Shown here one piece after another: positions 1-10,367 of a DNA stretch of 64,000 nt. Location: contig OY987230.1 in assembly GCA_963920705.1 (NCBI GenBank), forward strand, positions 8,813,185 to 8,877,184. The letters run 5' to 3'. The translations under genes and the position numbers were made by a program. Origin of the DNA: Odiellus spinosus (Eukaryota; Arthropoda; Arachnida; Opiliones; Phalangiidae). Numbering within the stretch: position 1 is the stretch's first letter; the number at the start of each line of letters is the position of its first letter. Below the pieces are notes generated by a model. That model had not been told where the DNA came from and did no database searches. It saw only the letters and a list, made by a program, of their open reading frames with translations.

Positions 1-21
1 TTACAGTCTTGAATTAGAATC

Positions 22-217
22 GTAATAAATAGAGATCGGGGTTTGGACAAGAAAATTTCTGATTATTTTATCTTTATTCATAACTTAAAATTTTTCGAGG
101 AAAGTCTATGTTAAATCCAATGTAATCGCGAATAATTTTCCGATTATTTTTTTATGATTAACTGATTAACTGATAATTGTGGATTATTTTGTCCAAACCC
201 CGATCTCTAGGAATAAA
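22..217. mobile_element. hAT-like MITE, family 1 copy A
   Basis: Element 30-209 starts TAGAGATCGGGGTTTGGACA and ends with its inverted complement. Flanking octamers are GTAATAAA (22-29) and GGAATAAA (210-217), a 7/8 match. The TAGAG terminus with an 8-bp duplication fits hAT elements. There is no coding capacity. The same insertion is present in the second duplication arm at 3859-4038, so it predates the duplication. Confidence 0.85.
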
Positions 218-367
218 GACACAATGGGTAGCAAAAAAACATCATATTTAATAACAATAAAAGAGGCGAGTTACACTTTACAATTAGAAATGGAATAAAG
301 ACATATTGGGTAGTAAAAAACATCATATTTAATAACAATAAAAGAGGAGAGTTACACTTTACAATTG
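210..367. repeat. Two-unit tandem repeat, about 82-bp period
   Basis: Two near-identical units begin GGAATAAAGACA at 210 and 292. Each contains AACATCATATTTAATAACAA followed by an AAAGAGG..GAGTTACACTTTACAATT block. The same pair recurs in the second duplication arm at 4039-4196. Confidence 0.8.
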
Positions 368-430
368 CCAACATTTCTTAACATATCTATTCAAACGCTA
401 TTTAAAAAACATGAAAAGTTAAGTTAAAAG

Positions 431-588
431 CCCAAAATTTCTAAATAATTATTAAAATGCCGTATCTAATCTTTTTCATTTAAAATTGGCATATTTATCT
501 CAACGCATTACGCATTGAGATAAAAATGGCAATTTTAACGAAAAAGGCTTTTAGGTACCATATTTTAATAATAATTTAGAAATTTGGA
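431..588. repeat. Long fold-back palindrome downstream of gene copy 1
   Basis: The left arm starts at about 431 (CCCAAAATTTCTAAATAATT) and the right arm ends at about 588 (its near complement). The arms are about 75 bp each with a few mismatches and a loop near 509. It lies about 25 bp beyond the stop codon of the minus-strand gene, so it may be transcribed in its 3' UTR. The second copy is at about 4260-4417. Confidence 0.75.
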
Positions 589-613
589 CTACATTTAGCA
601 AATGTAATAAGTC

Positions 614-1006
614 TTAAGTTTTATTATTGTTTATCATACCCCGGATTCTTTCGACGTGTTTAAGAGCCGCTTGTTCCTGTCTACGTTTTGTACATTTGGC
701 CGATGGTCCCGTGGCTTTTGGTTCGTTGCTAGTCGATTTAAGGTTATTACTTGAGGATTGATTTTCGAACTTACGTTTCTTCTCGATGTTGGCGATTCGA
801 TTTCGGGTGATGTGCTGCTCAATTGATCGGGATTCTCGTTTAGTCAGGCCTCTTAGTTTCCTCTCATTCGCTTCCATATCTTTGGCATCAGCGGTGGCAA
901 GATCCTTAGGTTCCGAGATGGTGTGGTTTTGGTCCTCGTCTTCGATTTCTTCCCATATGGTGTCCAGCATGGGCTTTTGGGCCACCTTTACTCGAACGTA
1001 TCCGTC
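614..1006 (-). CDS. Exon 2 of membrane protein gene, copy 1
   Basis: Residues 77-206, beginning DGYVRVKVAQKPMLDTIWEE and ending at a TAA. It contains the acidic and the basic coiled-coil-like stretches. Confidence 0.65.
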   Translation of the reverse strand, partial: DGYVRVKVAQKPMLDTIWEEIEDEDQNHTISEPKDLATADAKDMEANERKLRGLTKRESRSIEQHITRNRIANIEKKRKFENQSSSNNLKSTSNEPKATGPSAKCTKRRQEQAALKHVERIRGMINNNKT

Positions 1007-1308
1007 CTTTAATAAAATTGAAAAAATACATAAATATCACGGAGTCTAATTCAACTTTAATAATAACGGGTATAGCTTACTTGTTTCAGCAATTCTTGTT
1101 GTATCAGTAGGCTCGTTGTCATCATATCTGATACGTTTCGTCTAGTGGGCTCGATATTACCACTGTTTTTGAAAATGGATATCATCAATCTCCAAAAACT
1201 GGTGGATAGGGGGCTTCTTCTTCGGTTGTAGCTTTTAACGATAATCATCGATAAATACAATAACACTGCAATAATCGAAATCAGCGTTAAAATGATTTCG
1301 TCCGCCAT
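614..1308 (-). CDS. Unrecognised single-pass membrane protein, copy 1 (two exons)
   Basis: Reading the minus strand, exon 1 is 1308-1081 (76 codons, start in context AAAATGGCGG) and exon 2 is 1006-614. The donor is CAA|GTAAGC and the acceptor TTATTAAAG|GAC, joining in phase 0 to give 206 residues. Residues 5-24 are a hydrophobic segment after an acidic MADE start, followed by a basic stretch (KSYNRRR), so a signal-anchor or single-pass membrane protein is likely. The rest is hydrophilic: an acidic stretch (WEEIEDED), then charged, probably helical sequence rich in K, R, E and Q. I know no family that matches, and I assign no function. The gene is duplicated at 4443-5128 with the frame intact in both copies, which argues that it is or recently was functional. 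A CpG-rich tract (1375-1390) lies about 70 bp upstream of the start. Confidence 0.7.
1081..1308 (-). CDS. Exon 1 of membrane protein gene, copy 1
   Basis: Residues 1-76, including the membrane segment. The ATG is at 1308-1306. The frame is open further upstream, but this is the first ATG with a good initiation context ahead of the hydrophobic stretch. Confidence 0.65.
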
Positions 1309-1719
1309 TTTGGTCGTTAGTACTGGTTTTGTTTTTGAATTAGGCTTAGTACAAATCGTAAATGAAAATGACTCACGCGCGCGCGCATTTTCCCTTTTCT
1401 TAGCCACCAATCACGCACCACGGTTTTCGCGGGCTTTTCGCCTAGCAACAAAGCTCGCGCCATGTTTTCACTGGCTTGTTGCCAACAATAAGCAGGCGCT
1501 CGAATAAATGTACGTTTACATTGTTAAAATGTACCGAAATCGTCATGAGACACGTGAAGAATACTTCACGTTCACTAGTTGCTCTACGGAAAAGCTTTTC
1601 TTCCGAGTCTTAAGAGTTGTGTTAAGCCTTGTTTTTGACATAAGAAAACGTTACTGTATAGTTTATAATGGAAACTGAAAACTCAGAAAGGTATTTAAAT
1701 TATTGTACGTTCGGATACT

Positions 1720-1922
1720 AAAATTAATAGAGCTCGGCGTTTGGACAAGATTATTCATAAATAACGGTTAATCATTTATTTATGATTAAAATCGATATTA
1801 TTCAGTAAATTATTCGCGATAACATGCTTTTATCATAGGCTCCCCGTGGATAATTTCAAATTATGAATAAAGATAAAACAAACGGATATTTTCTTGTCCA
1901 AACGCCGAGCTCTAAAAATTAA
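1720..1922. mobile_element. hAT-like MITE, family 1 copy B (GAGCTC subfamily)
   Basis: Element 1728-1914 starts TAGAGCTCGGCGTTTGGACA with an inverted copy at its end. Perfect octamer duplications AAAATTAA lie at 1720-1727 and 1915-1922. The second duplication arm has a single AAAATTAA (5557-5564) with no insert, a clean empty site. About 93% identical by eye to copy C in opposite orientation. Confidence 0.95.
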
Positions 1923-1962
1923 TTAGCTCTTTACTCTATGATTATGATACGGTTACCAAAAA

Positions 1963-3829
1963 ATCGATTATGTGAAAAAATTGTGGGTTGAACAAAATTG
2001 TCTAGGTACCACCCACCGAGGTGAAATTGTGAATATTCGCCAAATTTCTTATCATAACCGCTTGAGAAGGGATTACGGTCCGAAAGTTAGCGGACTACTA
2101 TGTTTTTAAAATGATTTTAATGTATTAAAGTATTTTTAAACTCATTAAAAATATCCACGAAGTATCCGTTTCGTATCAATTATCTTGTACTTAATTCCGT
2201 GGACACTATGCCTTTCAACATTTAAGAGTCTGAAATGTTTTTATTTTGGTCGGAATTTCCTTTCCCGCAATCCAACGTAGAGCTCGGCGTTTGGACAAGA
2301 AAATATCCGATTGTTTTATCTTTATTCATAATTTGAAATTATCCACGGGGAGTCTATGATAAATGCGTGTTATCGCGAATTTACTGAATAATATCGATTT
2401 TTATTCATGAATAAATGATTAACCGTTATTTATGGATAATCTTGTCCAAACGCATGCTCTAATCCATCGGGCTACTTTCAATACCCTCTTCGATCAAAAC
2501 CATAAGCGGATATCCCAATCTCCCAGAATTATAGCCTTGAATATATTATTCCGAAGAATATCCCCCATTGGCTAAACACTAGGGGTGTGCAAGTGTGTTT
2601 TTCGAGCCAGGTACGGGTAAACAAAAAATGACCCCGTAATTTATTTTAATAATTAATAAAAGTTAATCACCAATGTCCATAAATTCTGTTGTAAAGTAAA
2701 TGATAGTTGAAATTTAGATGAATGGTTAGTAAGTCAATTTTCCTCTGTGACTCTTTGTTCAATATGGTTAACTTTGGCTTTGATTTTTTTTTCCTATGAA
2801 AAATGTAAAGTGTATCCCACAGAAAATAGATAGCTTATAAAATCCGGTTTTCTGTTTCGTTTTCCCTCCTTTCCTCCCGTTGACTACCCGGGAATAACCC
2901 GACTACCAGATTCAGTTTGTCGGGTACTCAATCATTCGGTACTCAATCGGGCATATGAACTTCTACTAAATACTTTCCTGGGAAAAAACGTCAGGAGTTT
3001 TTTTTTTTTTTTTTGCTTTACATTCTTATGCCAAAAAAAATTCACATCTCTATAAAGCGTATCTGAAAAAAACCATGGTCGTTCATAACCAAAACTTAGT
3101 GCCTTAATATATGTATATATACGTATATGAAATTTAAAACTAAAAACTGCGTTGATACCAGGCCTTGAAGTCGATTTTCTTGAATTGATTTGAACCGATT
3201 TCTCGAAACTGCTTCGGGAACCAGTTTCAAACCGATTTTGCTTCAAAACTTACACATGAAACTATAATAAATAAATTTATGAAGAAGATACGTGAACGAT
3301 TCTGAACCATTTAAATATAGGCCCAATTGTAATTGCAAACGATCCCGTATACAAATCAAAGTCGAGATATTCTGAGTTGAAATCTCGAAATCCATTTAAT
3401 TGACATTGATTGAAATTTTTATTGAAGATAAAAATCAATCAATTAAAAATAACCTTCCTTTAACTAAGCCGTTACTGTTCAGGGAGGAAGAGCTCCCACG
3501 CGAATCTCTAGCAACCTTTGACTTCCCATACAACACAAAAAGGGGTTTATTTGGACAGTTATTGAAGAATAAAAAAAGGTTTTACACTTGAAATTGCATT
3601 TTACTACTAATTTAAACCTTTAAATTGGTCGGGGAAAAACGGTGTAGATGGTCAGGGAAAACCTGGAAAAGTCAGGGAATTTTGTTATGAAAAATCTGTG
3701 GCAACCTTGGCTAGAGAAGACAATTTCGAAGTCTCGCGTCTGGGGATTATTATTGGAATAATTTTACCAGCGCAGATTGAAAGAAATCACATCGAGGGTA
3801 TGTTGAAAGATGCAATTGAAACCATGCAC
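1963..3829. other. Spacer between duplication arms, no gene
   Basis: It holds MITE copy C (2278-2461), a degenerate GTTCACAC-family fragment near 3160-3310 recognised by CTTCGGGAACCAGTTTCA, and a T17 run near 3000. The open frames here are short and look accidental. Confidence 0.6.
2270..2469. mobile_element. hAT-like MITE, family 1 copy C (GAGCTC subfamily)
   Basis: Element 2278-2461, starting TAGAGCTCGGCGTTTGGACA. Flanks are ATCCAACG (2270-2277) and ATCCATCG (2462-2469), 7/8 matching. The right terminus has decayed to GCATGCTCTA. Confidence 0.88.
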
Positions 3830-3850
3830 TTACAGTCTTGAATTAGAATC

Positions 3851-4046
3851 GTAATAAATAGAGATCGGGGTTTGGACAAGAAAATTTCTGATTATTTTAT
3901 CTTTATTCATAACTTAAAATTTTTCGAGGAAAGTCTATGTTAAATCCAATGTAATCGCGAATAATTTTCCGATTATTTTTTTATGATTAACTGATTAACT
4001 GATAATTGTGGATTATTTTGTCCAAACCCCGATCTCTAGGAATAAA
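3851..4046. mobile_element. hAT-like MITE, family 1 copy D
   Basis: Element 3859-4038, paralogous to copy A and sharing its flanking octamers. It was duplicated with the segment rather than inserted independently. Confidence 0.85.
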
Positions 4047-4259
4047 GACACAATGGGTAGCAAAAAAACATCATATTTAATAACAATAAAAGAGGCGAGT
4101 TACACTTTACAATTAGAAATGGAATAAAGACATATTGGGTAGTAAAAAACATCATATTTAATAACAATAAAAGAGGAGAGTTACACTTTACAATTGCCAA
4201 CATTTCTTAACATATCTATTCAAACGCTATTTAAAAAACATGAAAAGTTAAGTTAAAAG

Positions 4260-4417
4260 CCCAAAATTTCTAAATAATTATTAAAATGCCGTATCTAATC
4301 TTTTTCATTTAAAATTGGCATATTTATCTCAACGCATTACGCATTGAGATAAAAATGGCAATTTTAACGAAATAGGTTTTTAGGTACCATATTTTAATAA
4401 TAATTTAGAAATTTGGA
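4260..4417. repeat. Long fold-back palindrome downstream of gene copy 2
   Basis: Paralogue of the palindrome at 431-588, with small changes near the right arm (AAATAGGTTTTTAGG in place of AAAAAGGCTTTTAGG). Confidence 0.7.
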
Positions 4418-4442
4418 CTACATTTAGCAAATGTAATAAGTC

Positions 4443-5128
4443 TTAAGTTTTATTATTGTTTATCATACCCCGGATTCTTTCGACGTGTTTAAGAGCCGCT
4501 TGTTCCTGTCTACGTTTTGTACATCTGGCCGATGGTCCCGTGGCTTTTGGTTCGTTGCTAGTCGATTTAAGGTTATTACTCGAGGATTGATTTTCGAACT
4601 TACGTTTCTTCTCGATGTTGGCGATTCGAATTCGGGTGATGTGCTGCTCAATTGATCGGGATTCTCGTTTAGTCAGGCCTCTTAGTTTCCTCTCATTCGC
4701 TTCCATATCTTTGGCATCAGCGGTGGCAAGATCCTTAGGTTCCGAGATGGTGTGGTTTTGGTCCTCGTCTTCGTATTCTTCCCATATGGTGTCCAGCATG
4801 GGCTTTTGGGCCACCTTTACTCGAACATATCCGTCCTTTAATAAAATTGAAAAAATACATAAATATCACGGAGTCTAATTCAACTTTAATAATAATGGGT
4901 ATAGCTTACTTGTTTCAGCAATTCTTGTTGTATCAGTAGGCTCGTTGTCATCATATCTGATACGTTTCGTCTAGTGGGCTCGATATTACCACTGTTTTTG
5001 AAAATGGATATCATCAATCTCCAAAAACTGGTGGATAGGGGGCTTCTTCTTCGGTTGTAGCTTTTAACGATAATCATCGATAAATACAATAACACGGCAA
5101 TCAGCGTTAAAATGATTTCGTCCGCCAT
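4443..5128 (-). CDS. Unrecognised single-pass membrane protein, copy 2 (two exons)
   Basis: Paralogue of 614-1308, encoding 203 residues. Exon 1 is 5128-4910 and exon 2 is 4835-4443, with identical splice sites (CAA|GTAAGC and AAAG|GAC). A 9-bp deletion removes three residues from the middle of the membrane segment (LTLISIIAVLL becomes LTLIAVLL) without breaking the frame. That shortens the hydrophobic run from about 20 to about 17 residues. Exon 2 carries three substitutions seen by eye (I to Y in the WEEIEDED stretch, N to I in ITRNR, K to R in SAKC). There are no stop codons or frameshifts. The function is unknown. Whether both copies are expressed cannot be judged from sequence. Confidence 0.65.
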
Positions 5129-5603
5129 TTTAGTCGTTAGTACTGATTTTGTTTTTGAATTAGGCTTAGTACAAATCGTAAATGAAAATGACTCATGCGC
5201 GCGCGCATTTTCCCTTTTTTTAGCCACCAATCACGCACCACGGTTTTCGCGGGCTTTTCGCCTAGCAACAAAGCTCGCGCCATGTTTTCACTGGCTTGTT
5301 GCCAACAATAAGCAGGCGCTCGAATAAATGTACGTTTACATTGTTAAAATGTACTCCTTATTAAAATGTACCGAAATCGTCATGAGGCACATGATGAATA
5401 CTTCACGTTCACTAGTTGCTCTACGGAAAAGCTTTACTTCCGAGTCTTAAGAGTTGTGTTAAGCCTTGTTTTTGACATAAGAAAACGTTACTGTATAGTT
5501 TATAATGGAAACTGAAAACTCAGAAAGGTATTTAAATTATTGTACGTTCGGATACTAAAATTAATTAGCTCTTTACTCTATGATTATGATACAGTTACCA
5601 AAA

Positions 5604-8582
5604 TTACAGGGCCTTAATTGTTGTAAACTTGAAGCATGATATACCAATGCTACTGCTAATTCTTTGAAAATCACTTGTTCAACTTCATTATCTATTACTT
5701 AAACTTTTAAATGTCCAATAATAATTAAAGGGATTTTATTAGTCGCCTATATTTAGTTTGAGAAATTTCTCACGTAAAACATTTGTGACACTGTCTACGT
5801 ACACCGAATCAAGGAGGATTAGACAAGGAGAAGAAATGTGGGGACGGCGCGGTTCCTACTGCGTCGGCCTAAACTCCCACTCTGGGAGAACGGGGGTAGA
5901 GACGTTTCGTGGTAAAATGTTGTCACGTGGGTAAAACGAATCCTTTATGAGACGCGCTAGCTAGCGACCACGTGACAACAGTTTACCTCGAGAATTTCCT
6001 ATCCCCCCTTTCCACCCGAGTGGGAGGTTGGCTCTTCTCTCTCTAACTCAACGCAGCCCCACATTTCCTCTCCTTGTCTAATCCTCCTTGACCGAATTAT
6101 ACGCGATGACACTGTCCCTTTAAGAATGTATTCCTCGAATTTTATGTTTTTGTTTTGAAGCTGCATAAACAAATGTATACCTGTCAGATAACCTTCTATT
6201 TGGTGATCGAGTTAAGCAACAGCTAGCTAGTATCCAGAAATGTCTTTTTAAGATAATGGTTAGATGTATTAGCGCGATGCCGGAAAACGCTATTTTTATA
6301 GATATTCCACTGAATTAAAACGAATAGAATGAAAGGTATGGGGAAAAGAAATAAGGGTAATGACGTCATTGCGCCTATCTCTTTATTCCGTTCGTCCCTC
6401 CTTTTAAATCGGAAGATTGACTATTACAGCAGCTGTTATCTTTCCATAAAAAGAAAAAGAACCAACAAAACCCTTATATTATATATAATATAAAGATAGA
6501 AATATTCCCGTTTCACGAAAGACCTAGATCATGTACTCCCTTAGAATTATGGCGATACCAGTATGGGCGGACGAGAGAAGGCTTCGATGTATAGTATTTT
6601 CCATCTTCAGTTAGCAGCGAGCTCAAAACAACGCTCCCTTAATCGAAATTAAAAAATATTAGTAGCATAAGTACATAACACGGTGTAATACTACGTATAA
6701 GAATAGCCAAAGTTCGTAACTTATTCCAGAAAAGTAATTGTAACCAACGTAAAAACTAGCTACCAGGAGGAGAGCGGAGCTTTACATTTCAATATTTTCG
6801 CCGGCCACGGCCGCTAAAGAGCCTCAGAATGACCGAGGGGGGAAGAGAAGTCACGTGATGTGTCGTCTCAAAGCTAGAATGTATCTCGAAATAAACGACA
6901 TAATGGGTTAAACGCCTTAAGCATTCTTTCCACAGGGGGAAAATGGTTGATATAAAACGGGCATTGATCAGTTGCTTCTTTTCCCCACTCTGGAGTACCT
7001 AATTAACGCAACACTCGCGATAACTGATCGCCAATAGTGCGGGAGTGGCGCTCAACCACCGCCACTATAGTAGTGGTTCCTGTTATCCAAAATATTTCAA
7101 AAATTAAGACGCTCTCTAGAATTATTATAGGAAACTAACCAGCTCGAGCATTTGGCTTGAAAACCGTGCTTTTTAATTCATTTGTTTTATATTTATTTTT
7201 GATCTATTATCTTCAACTAATTCTAGTAGTGAAATGGTCTATAAAATTATAGGAAAGCTAAGTGGCCAATGAAAAAATCATCAAATCACACTGTTGATAA
7301 AAAGTAATTTGAGGAAAAAATTGTTACTCTTAAACGCTAGTTCGAGTTAAAATCACCCGAAATAAAGTAACGCGAATAATGTCAGAACCAGAATTACTTG
7401 CGCGACACTTTGTCGCCTTATCCACCTATAGTGGCCGCTGTATCACGCTCAATGTGTACTTGTTTGGATGCTATTTCTATTACTACATAATCCAGCAATG
7501 AGACTTATAGTGTTACGTACTTATGTTAATATCTGAAGATAATGGGTTGCCTAGCTTCGTATCGTAAGCGCTGACAATTGAAGTTGTAATATACTATAGT
7601 AAACGGGGATGATCCTCTTACAGCTGCCGCAACGGCACGAAACCTTTTCATCAACGGCAGCTCGCCATTCCCAACCTCTTTCAATCCCGCGATTGCTCTC
7701 CATCCTCCCTCATCATCTCATCTTCGTTTTCCAAGCAACAATCCAGAAACGATTTGTACAATACGAGAACTATGTACAATTTCTTTCGACGCGTTAACCA
7801 ACCCTGGGCCTTTTTAATAGTGCTTTTAACGTTAAAGGACCCGAATTTGAGTACACCGTACGTTTTCAATTTTCAACAACAATATACGCGTATAGTCTAG
7901 GCATTTTATATAATACATTTATATAGCGAAAGATCGTGTTGTAGCGAGAATCATAACCTTGATTCGTCTTAAAGGACTAGTGTAATGAAAATATACATTT
8001 TACAGTGTATTAAAAAAACCTTCGGGGAGGGGATGAGTTTCACCTACCTCACGATGAACTAAAAATGGATATTGAGTAGCATTTTCGGAAAGATCGTTAA
8101 AAAACAATCCAATATATGTATATATACGTATGATATGGAAAAAATTACATATTCGTATCGGCATTTTCGAAATTTTGAAAATTCCCCGCAATACTACGTC
8201 ATTGATATGACTCTGCCGCGTTCTGGCACCAGATAAGGTCGCTTTCGGGCGGTCTTTTTTATAAAAGTACTTAATCCAGAAAGTCATACCTTACCTTTGA
8301 AAATTATTGTTAATTACGTTCCAGGAATAAATTACGTCATAAATCGGAAAAATAATTATCTGTATATTTTTGACATTTTCATTAAGAACGCCTCAACCCA
8401 AAGCTATAAAATTTTGAATACAGCGTTTTAATAGTATGATAAAACTAAATCCACCGAATCTTTTTACGTTAGAACGTTAAAAGTTCTGTTGAAGACTGAA
8501 ATAATGATTGGTCCGAATTTATATTTACTTTTATTCAAACTTTACTCAACTTTAGAAATTAATTTAAACACCAAAAACGTGT
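5604..8582. other. Gene-free region
   Basis: It contains one inverted-repeat element (5803-6097) and otherwise unique AT-rich sequence, with a short repeat shared between about 8200-8310 and 9770-9870 (AAGTACTTAATCCAGAAA). A TATAAA at about 6949 has no open frame near it. No exon was recognised. Confidence 0.5.
5803..6097. mobile_element. Inverted-repeat MITE, hAT-like
   Basis: Element 5810-6090 starts CAAGGAGGATTAGACAAGGA and ends with its complement. The terminal repeat runs about 34 bp to a GTGGGGA block, with a second inner pair (TGTTGTCACGTGG and CCACGTGACAACA). The flanks ACCGAAT at 5803-5809 and 6091-6097 match perfectly over 7 bp. The CAAGG terminus fits the hAT terminal pattern YARNG, but 7 bp is one short of a typical hAT duplication. 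Confidence 0.75.
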
Positions 8583-8770
8583 CTAAAAATTAGAGATCGG
8601 GGTTTGGACAAAATAATCCACAATTATCAGTTAATCATAAAAAAATAATCGGAAAATTATTCGCGATTACATTGGATTTAACATAGACTTTTCTCGAAAA
8701 ATTTTAAGTTATGAATAAAGATAAAATAATCAGAAATTTTCTTGTCCAAACCCCGATCTCTACTAAAAAT
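8583..8770. mobile_element. hAT-like MITE, family 1 copy E
   Basis: Element 8591-8762, inverted relative to copies A and F. Perfect flanking octamers CTAAAAAT lie at 8583-8590 and 8763-8770. Confidence 0.93.
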
Positions 8771-8847
8771 AGTTTGAAAATTCTCGAATCCGGTGGGTTG
8801 TTCCATTTTTAGCTGCAAGTTTCCCTTTAATGCTATAAAGCTAGTAT

Positions 8848-9035
8848 ATTTTTGATAGAGATCGGGGTTTGGACAAGAAAATTTCTGATTATTTTATCTT
8901 TATTCATAACTTAAAATTTTTCGAAAAAAGTTTATGATAAATCCAATGTAATCGCGAATAATTTTCCGATTATTTTTTTATGATTAACTGCTAGTTGTGG
9001 ATTATTTTATCCAAACCCCGATCTCTAATTTTTGA
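8848..9035. mobile_element. hAT-like MITE, family 1 copy F
   Basis: Element 8856-9027 with perfect flanking octamers ATTTTTGA (8848-8855 and 9028-9035). The surrounding sequence recurs without the insert at about 27451-27590, giving a second empty site. Confidence 0.93.
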
Positions 9036-10367
9036 GATCCTTTGAGTCATAGAAAATATAAAATAAGAATACTTGGAAACTCTTTTGTCGATATTAGGAA
9101 ACCTCTAAATTATTCATTAGATAATGGAATTTTTTAGAATTAAGCCAGCTTTGATGTTCTAAAATTGTAGAATAGATTTTTTTGAAAGCATCCGGTGATT
9201 CCGAAAATAAATTCAAATCTGTTCCATTTTTAGCTCCAAGTTTCCCTTTAAACTCCAGTTATCAAAAAAACTAAAATTCGAACGATTCTTGTCCTTTAAC
9301 GAATGTTTTAATGTCAAGGACATAACTTTAAGTACCCTGTGTTTTTGAATTAGAAGCTTTTCATACGGTTATAATCGTAACATTGCAATATTATGATATA
9401 ATACCTATCCGAGAGGGTAACGTAGTACCGTGATAACCTTTTGTAAAATATATATTTAGTTACCGCGTGGCTCTTCTTATCGGGTGTTTTTAACTTTAAG
9501 GATCCAACCTTGAATACAAATTTCGACGTGGTTTATTTAATAGGTTTCCTAGAAATAAGAACTAAACATTTCTCGCAGTGTGTTGACCAGTATAAACTTC
9601 TTTTTATTGGTCTTTTAATATTTAAGGAGTCGTGCGTTGAATATATTTTATTTTTCAAAAACAATTTTCAGTCTTTTTAAAGGGGAAATAAACAGAGAAA
9701 TGAAGTAATTTCACTGGAATTTTTACTTTTATTACTTTATAATTATCAGGAGAAACATTTAATTCACGTCATCATTACGGTAAAGAGATGATTCTCGCGC
9801 ATTCTAAAACCTGATACTGTTATTTCGTGAAAGTACTTAATCCAGAAATTAATTTTAAAATTATCGTTAAAGCGCACATGATTAACCGCGCACATGGAAA
9901 ACCGTGTAAATGGGAAACTGCTCATATGGACCCAATCCATTAACATTTATCCTCACCCGGGAATAACAGGTGTAGTTAAGGAGTTCTTAACTCGTTACGT
10001 GAATAAAAAAATTGCCTGGAATTTATATAAAAAAACTAAAAAAAGGAAGAGAAAAAAAGAAAATCTTGACATCATTAAAAACAACGAGATATCTCGGGTT
10101 CAGGTTCCCTTTAATGAGGTTTTACACGCTTATGTAAGTGACACGTACGTTGTAGTCGTATAATATCCGTATAAATATTCCCAACCCCTTTCGTTGTAAT
10201 GGCAACGCAACAAACAAAAGTATAACAATATAAAGTAACTGTAATTTGCATCGATACCTCTACCGTTACTCTGTTTATTCAAACAATGAACGGATTAAAT
10301 ATTTAGAAATTCAAAATAAGGGATTTTCCCTACTGGAATACGCTCAGTAATTTCAAGGATCTCGTAT
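9036..10367. other. Gene-free region
   Basis: Its first 130 bases match 27477-27590. CCATTTTTAGCTCCAAGTTTCCC near 9225 repeats a string near 8803. Nothing coding was recognised. Confidence 0.5.

Larger units (their letters stand above)
1..1962. repeat. Segmental duplication, arm 1 (cut by window start)
   Basis: This stretch matches 3830-5603 almost base for base at an offset of 3829. It includes the MITE, the 82-bp repeats, the palindrome and the two-exon gene. Similarity stops just after GTTACCAAAA (about 1962 and 5603). Its left end may lie before the window. Differences are scattered substitutions, a 9-bp in-frame deletion in arm 2, a short extra GTAC-type repeat near 5351 in arm 2, and one extra MITE in arm 1. 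Confidence 0.95.
3830..5603. repeat. Segmental duplication, arm 2
   Basis: Second copy of 1-1962. The left edge in view is TTACAGTCTTG at 3830, preceded by unrelated CCATGCAC. It lacks MITE copy B. Confidence 0.95.

Noticed and set aside
30..209. Reading the GAGATCGG elements as Tc1/mariner MITEs with a TA target duplication
   Set aside because: The TA is part of the element (TAGAG...CTCTA). The real duplications are the octamers outside it, confirmed by the empty site at 5557-5564.
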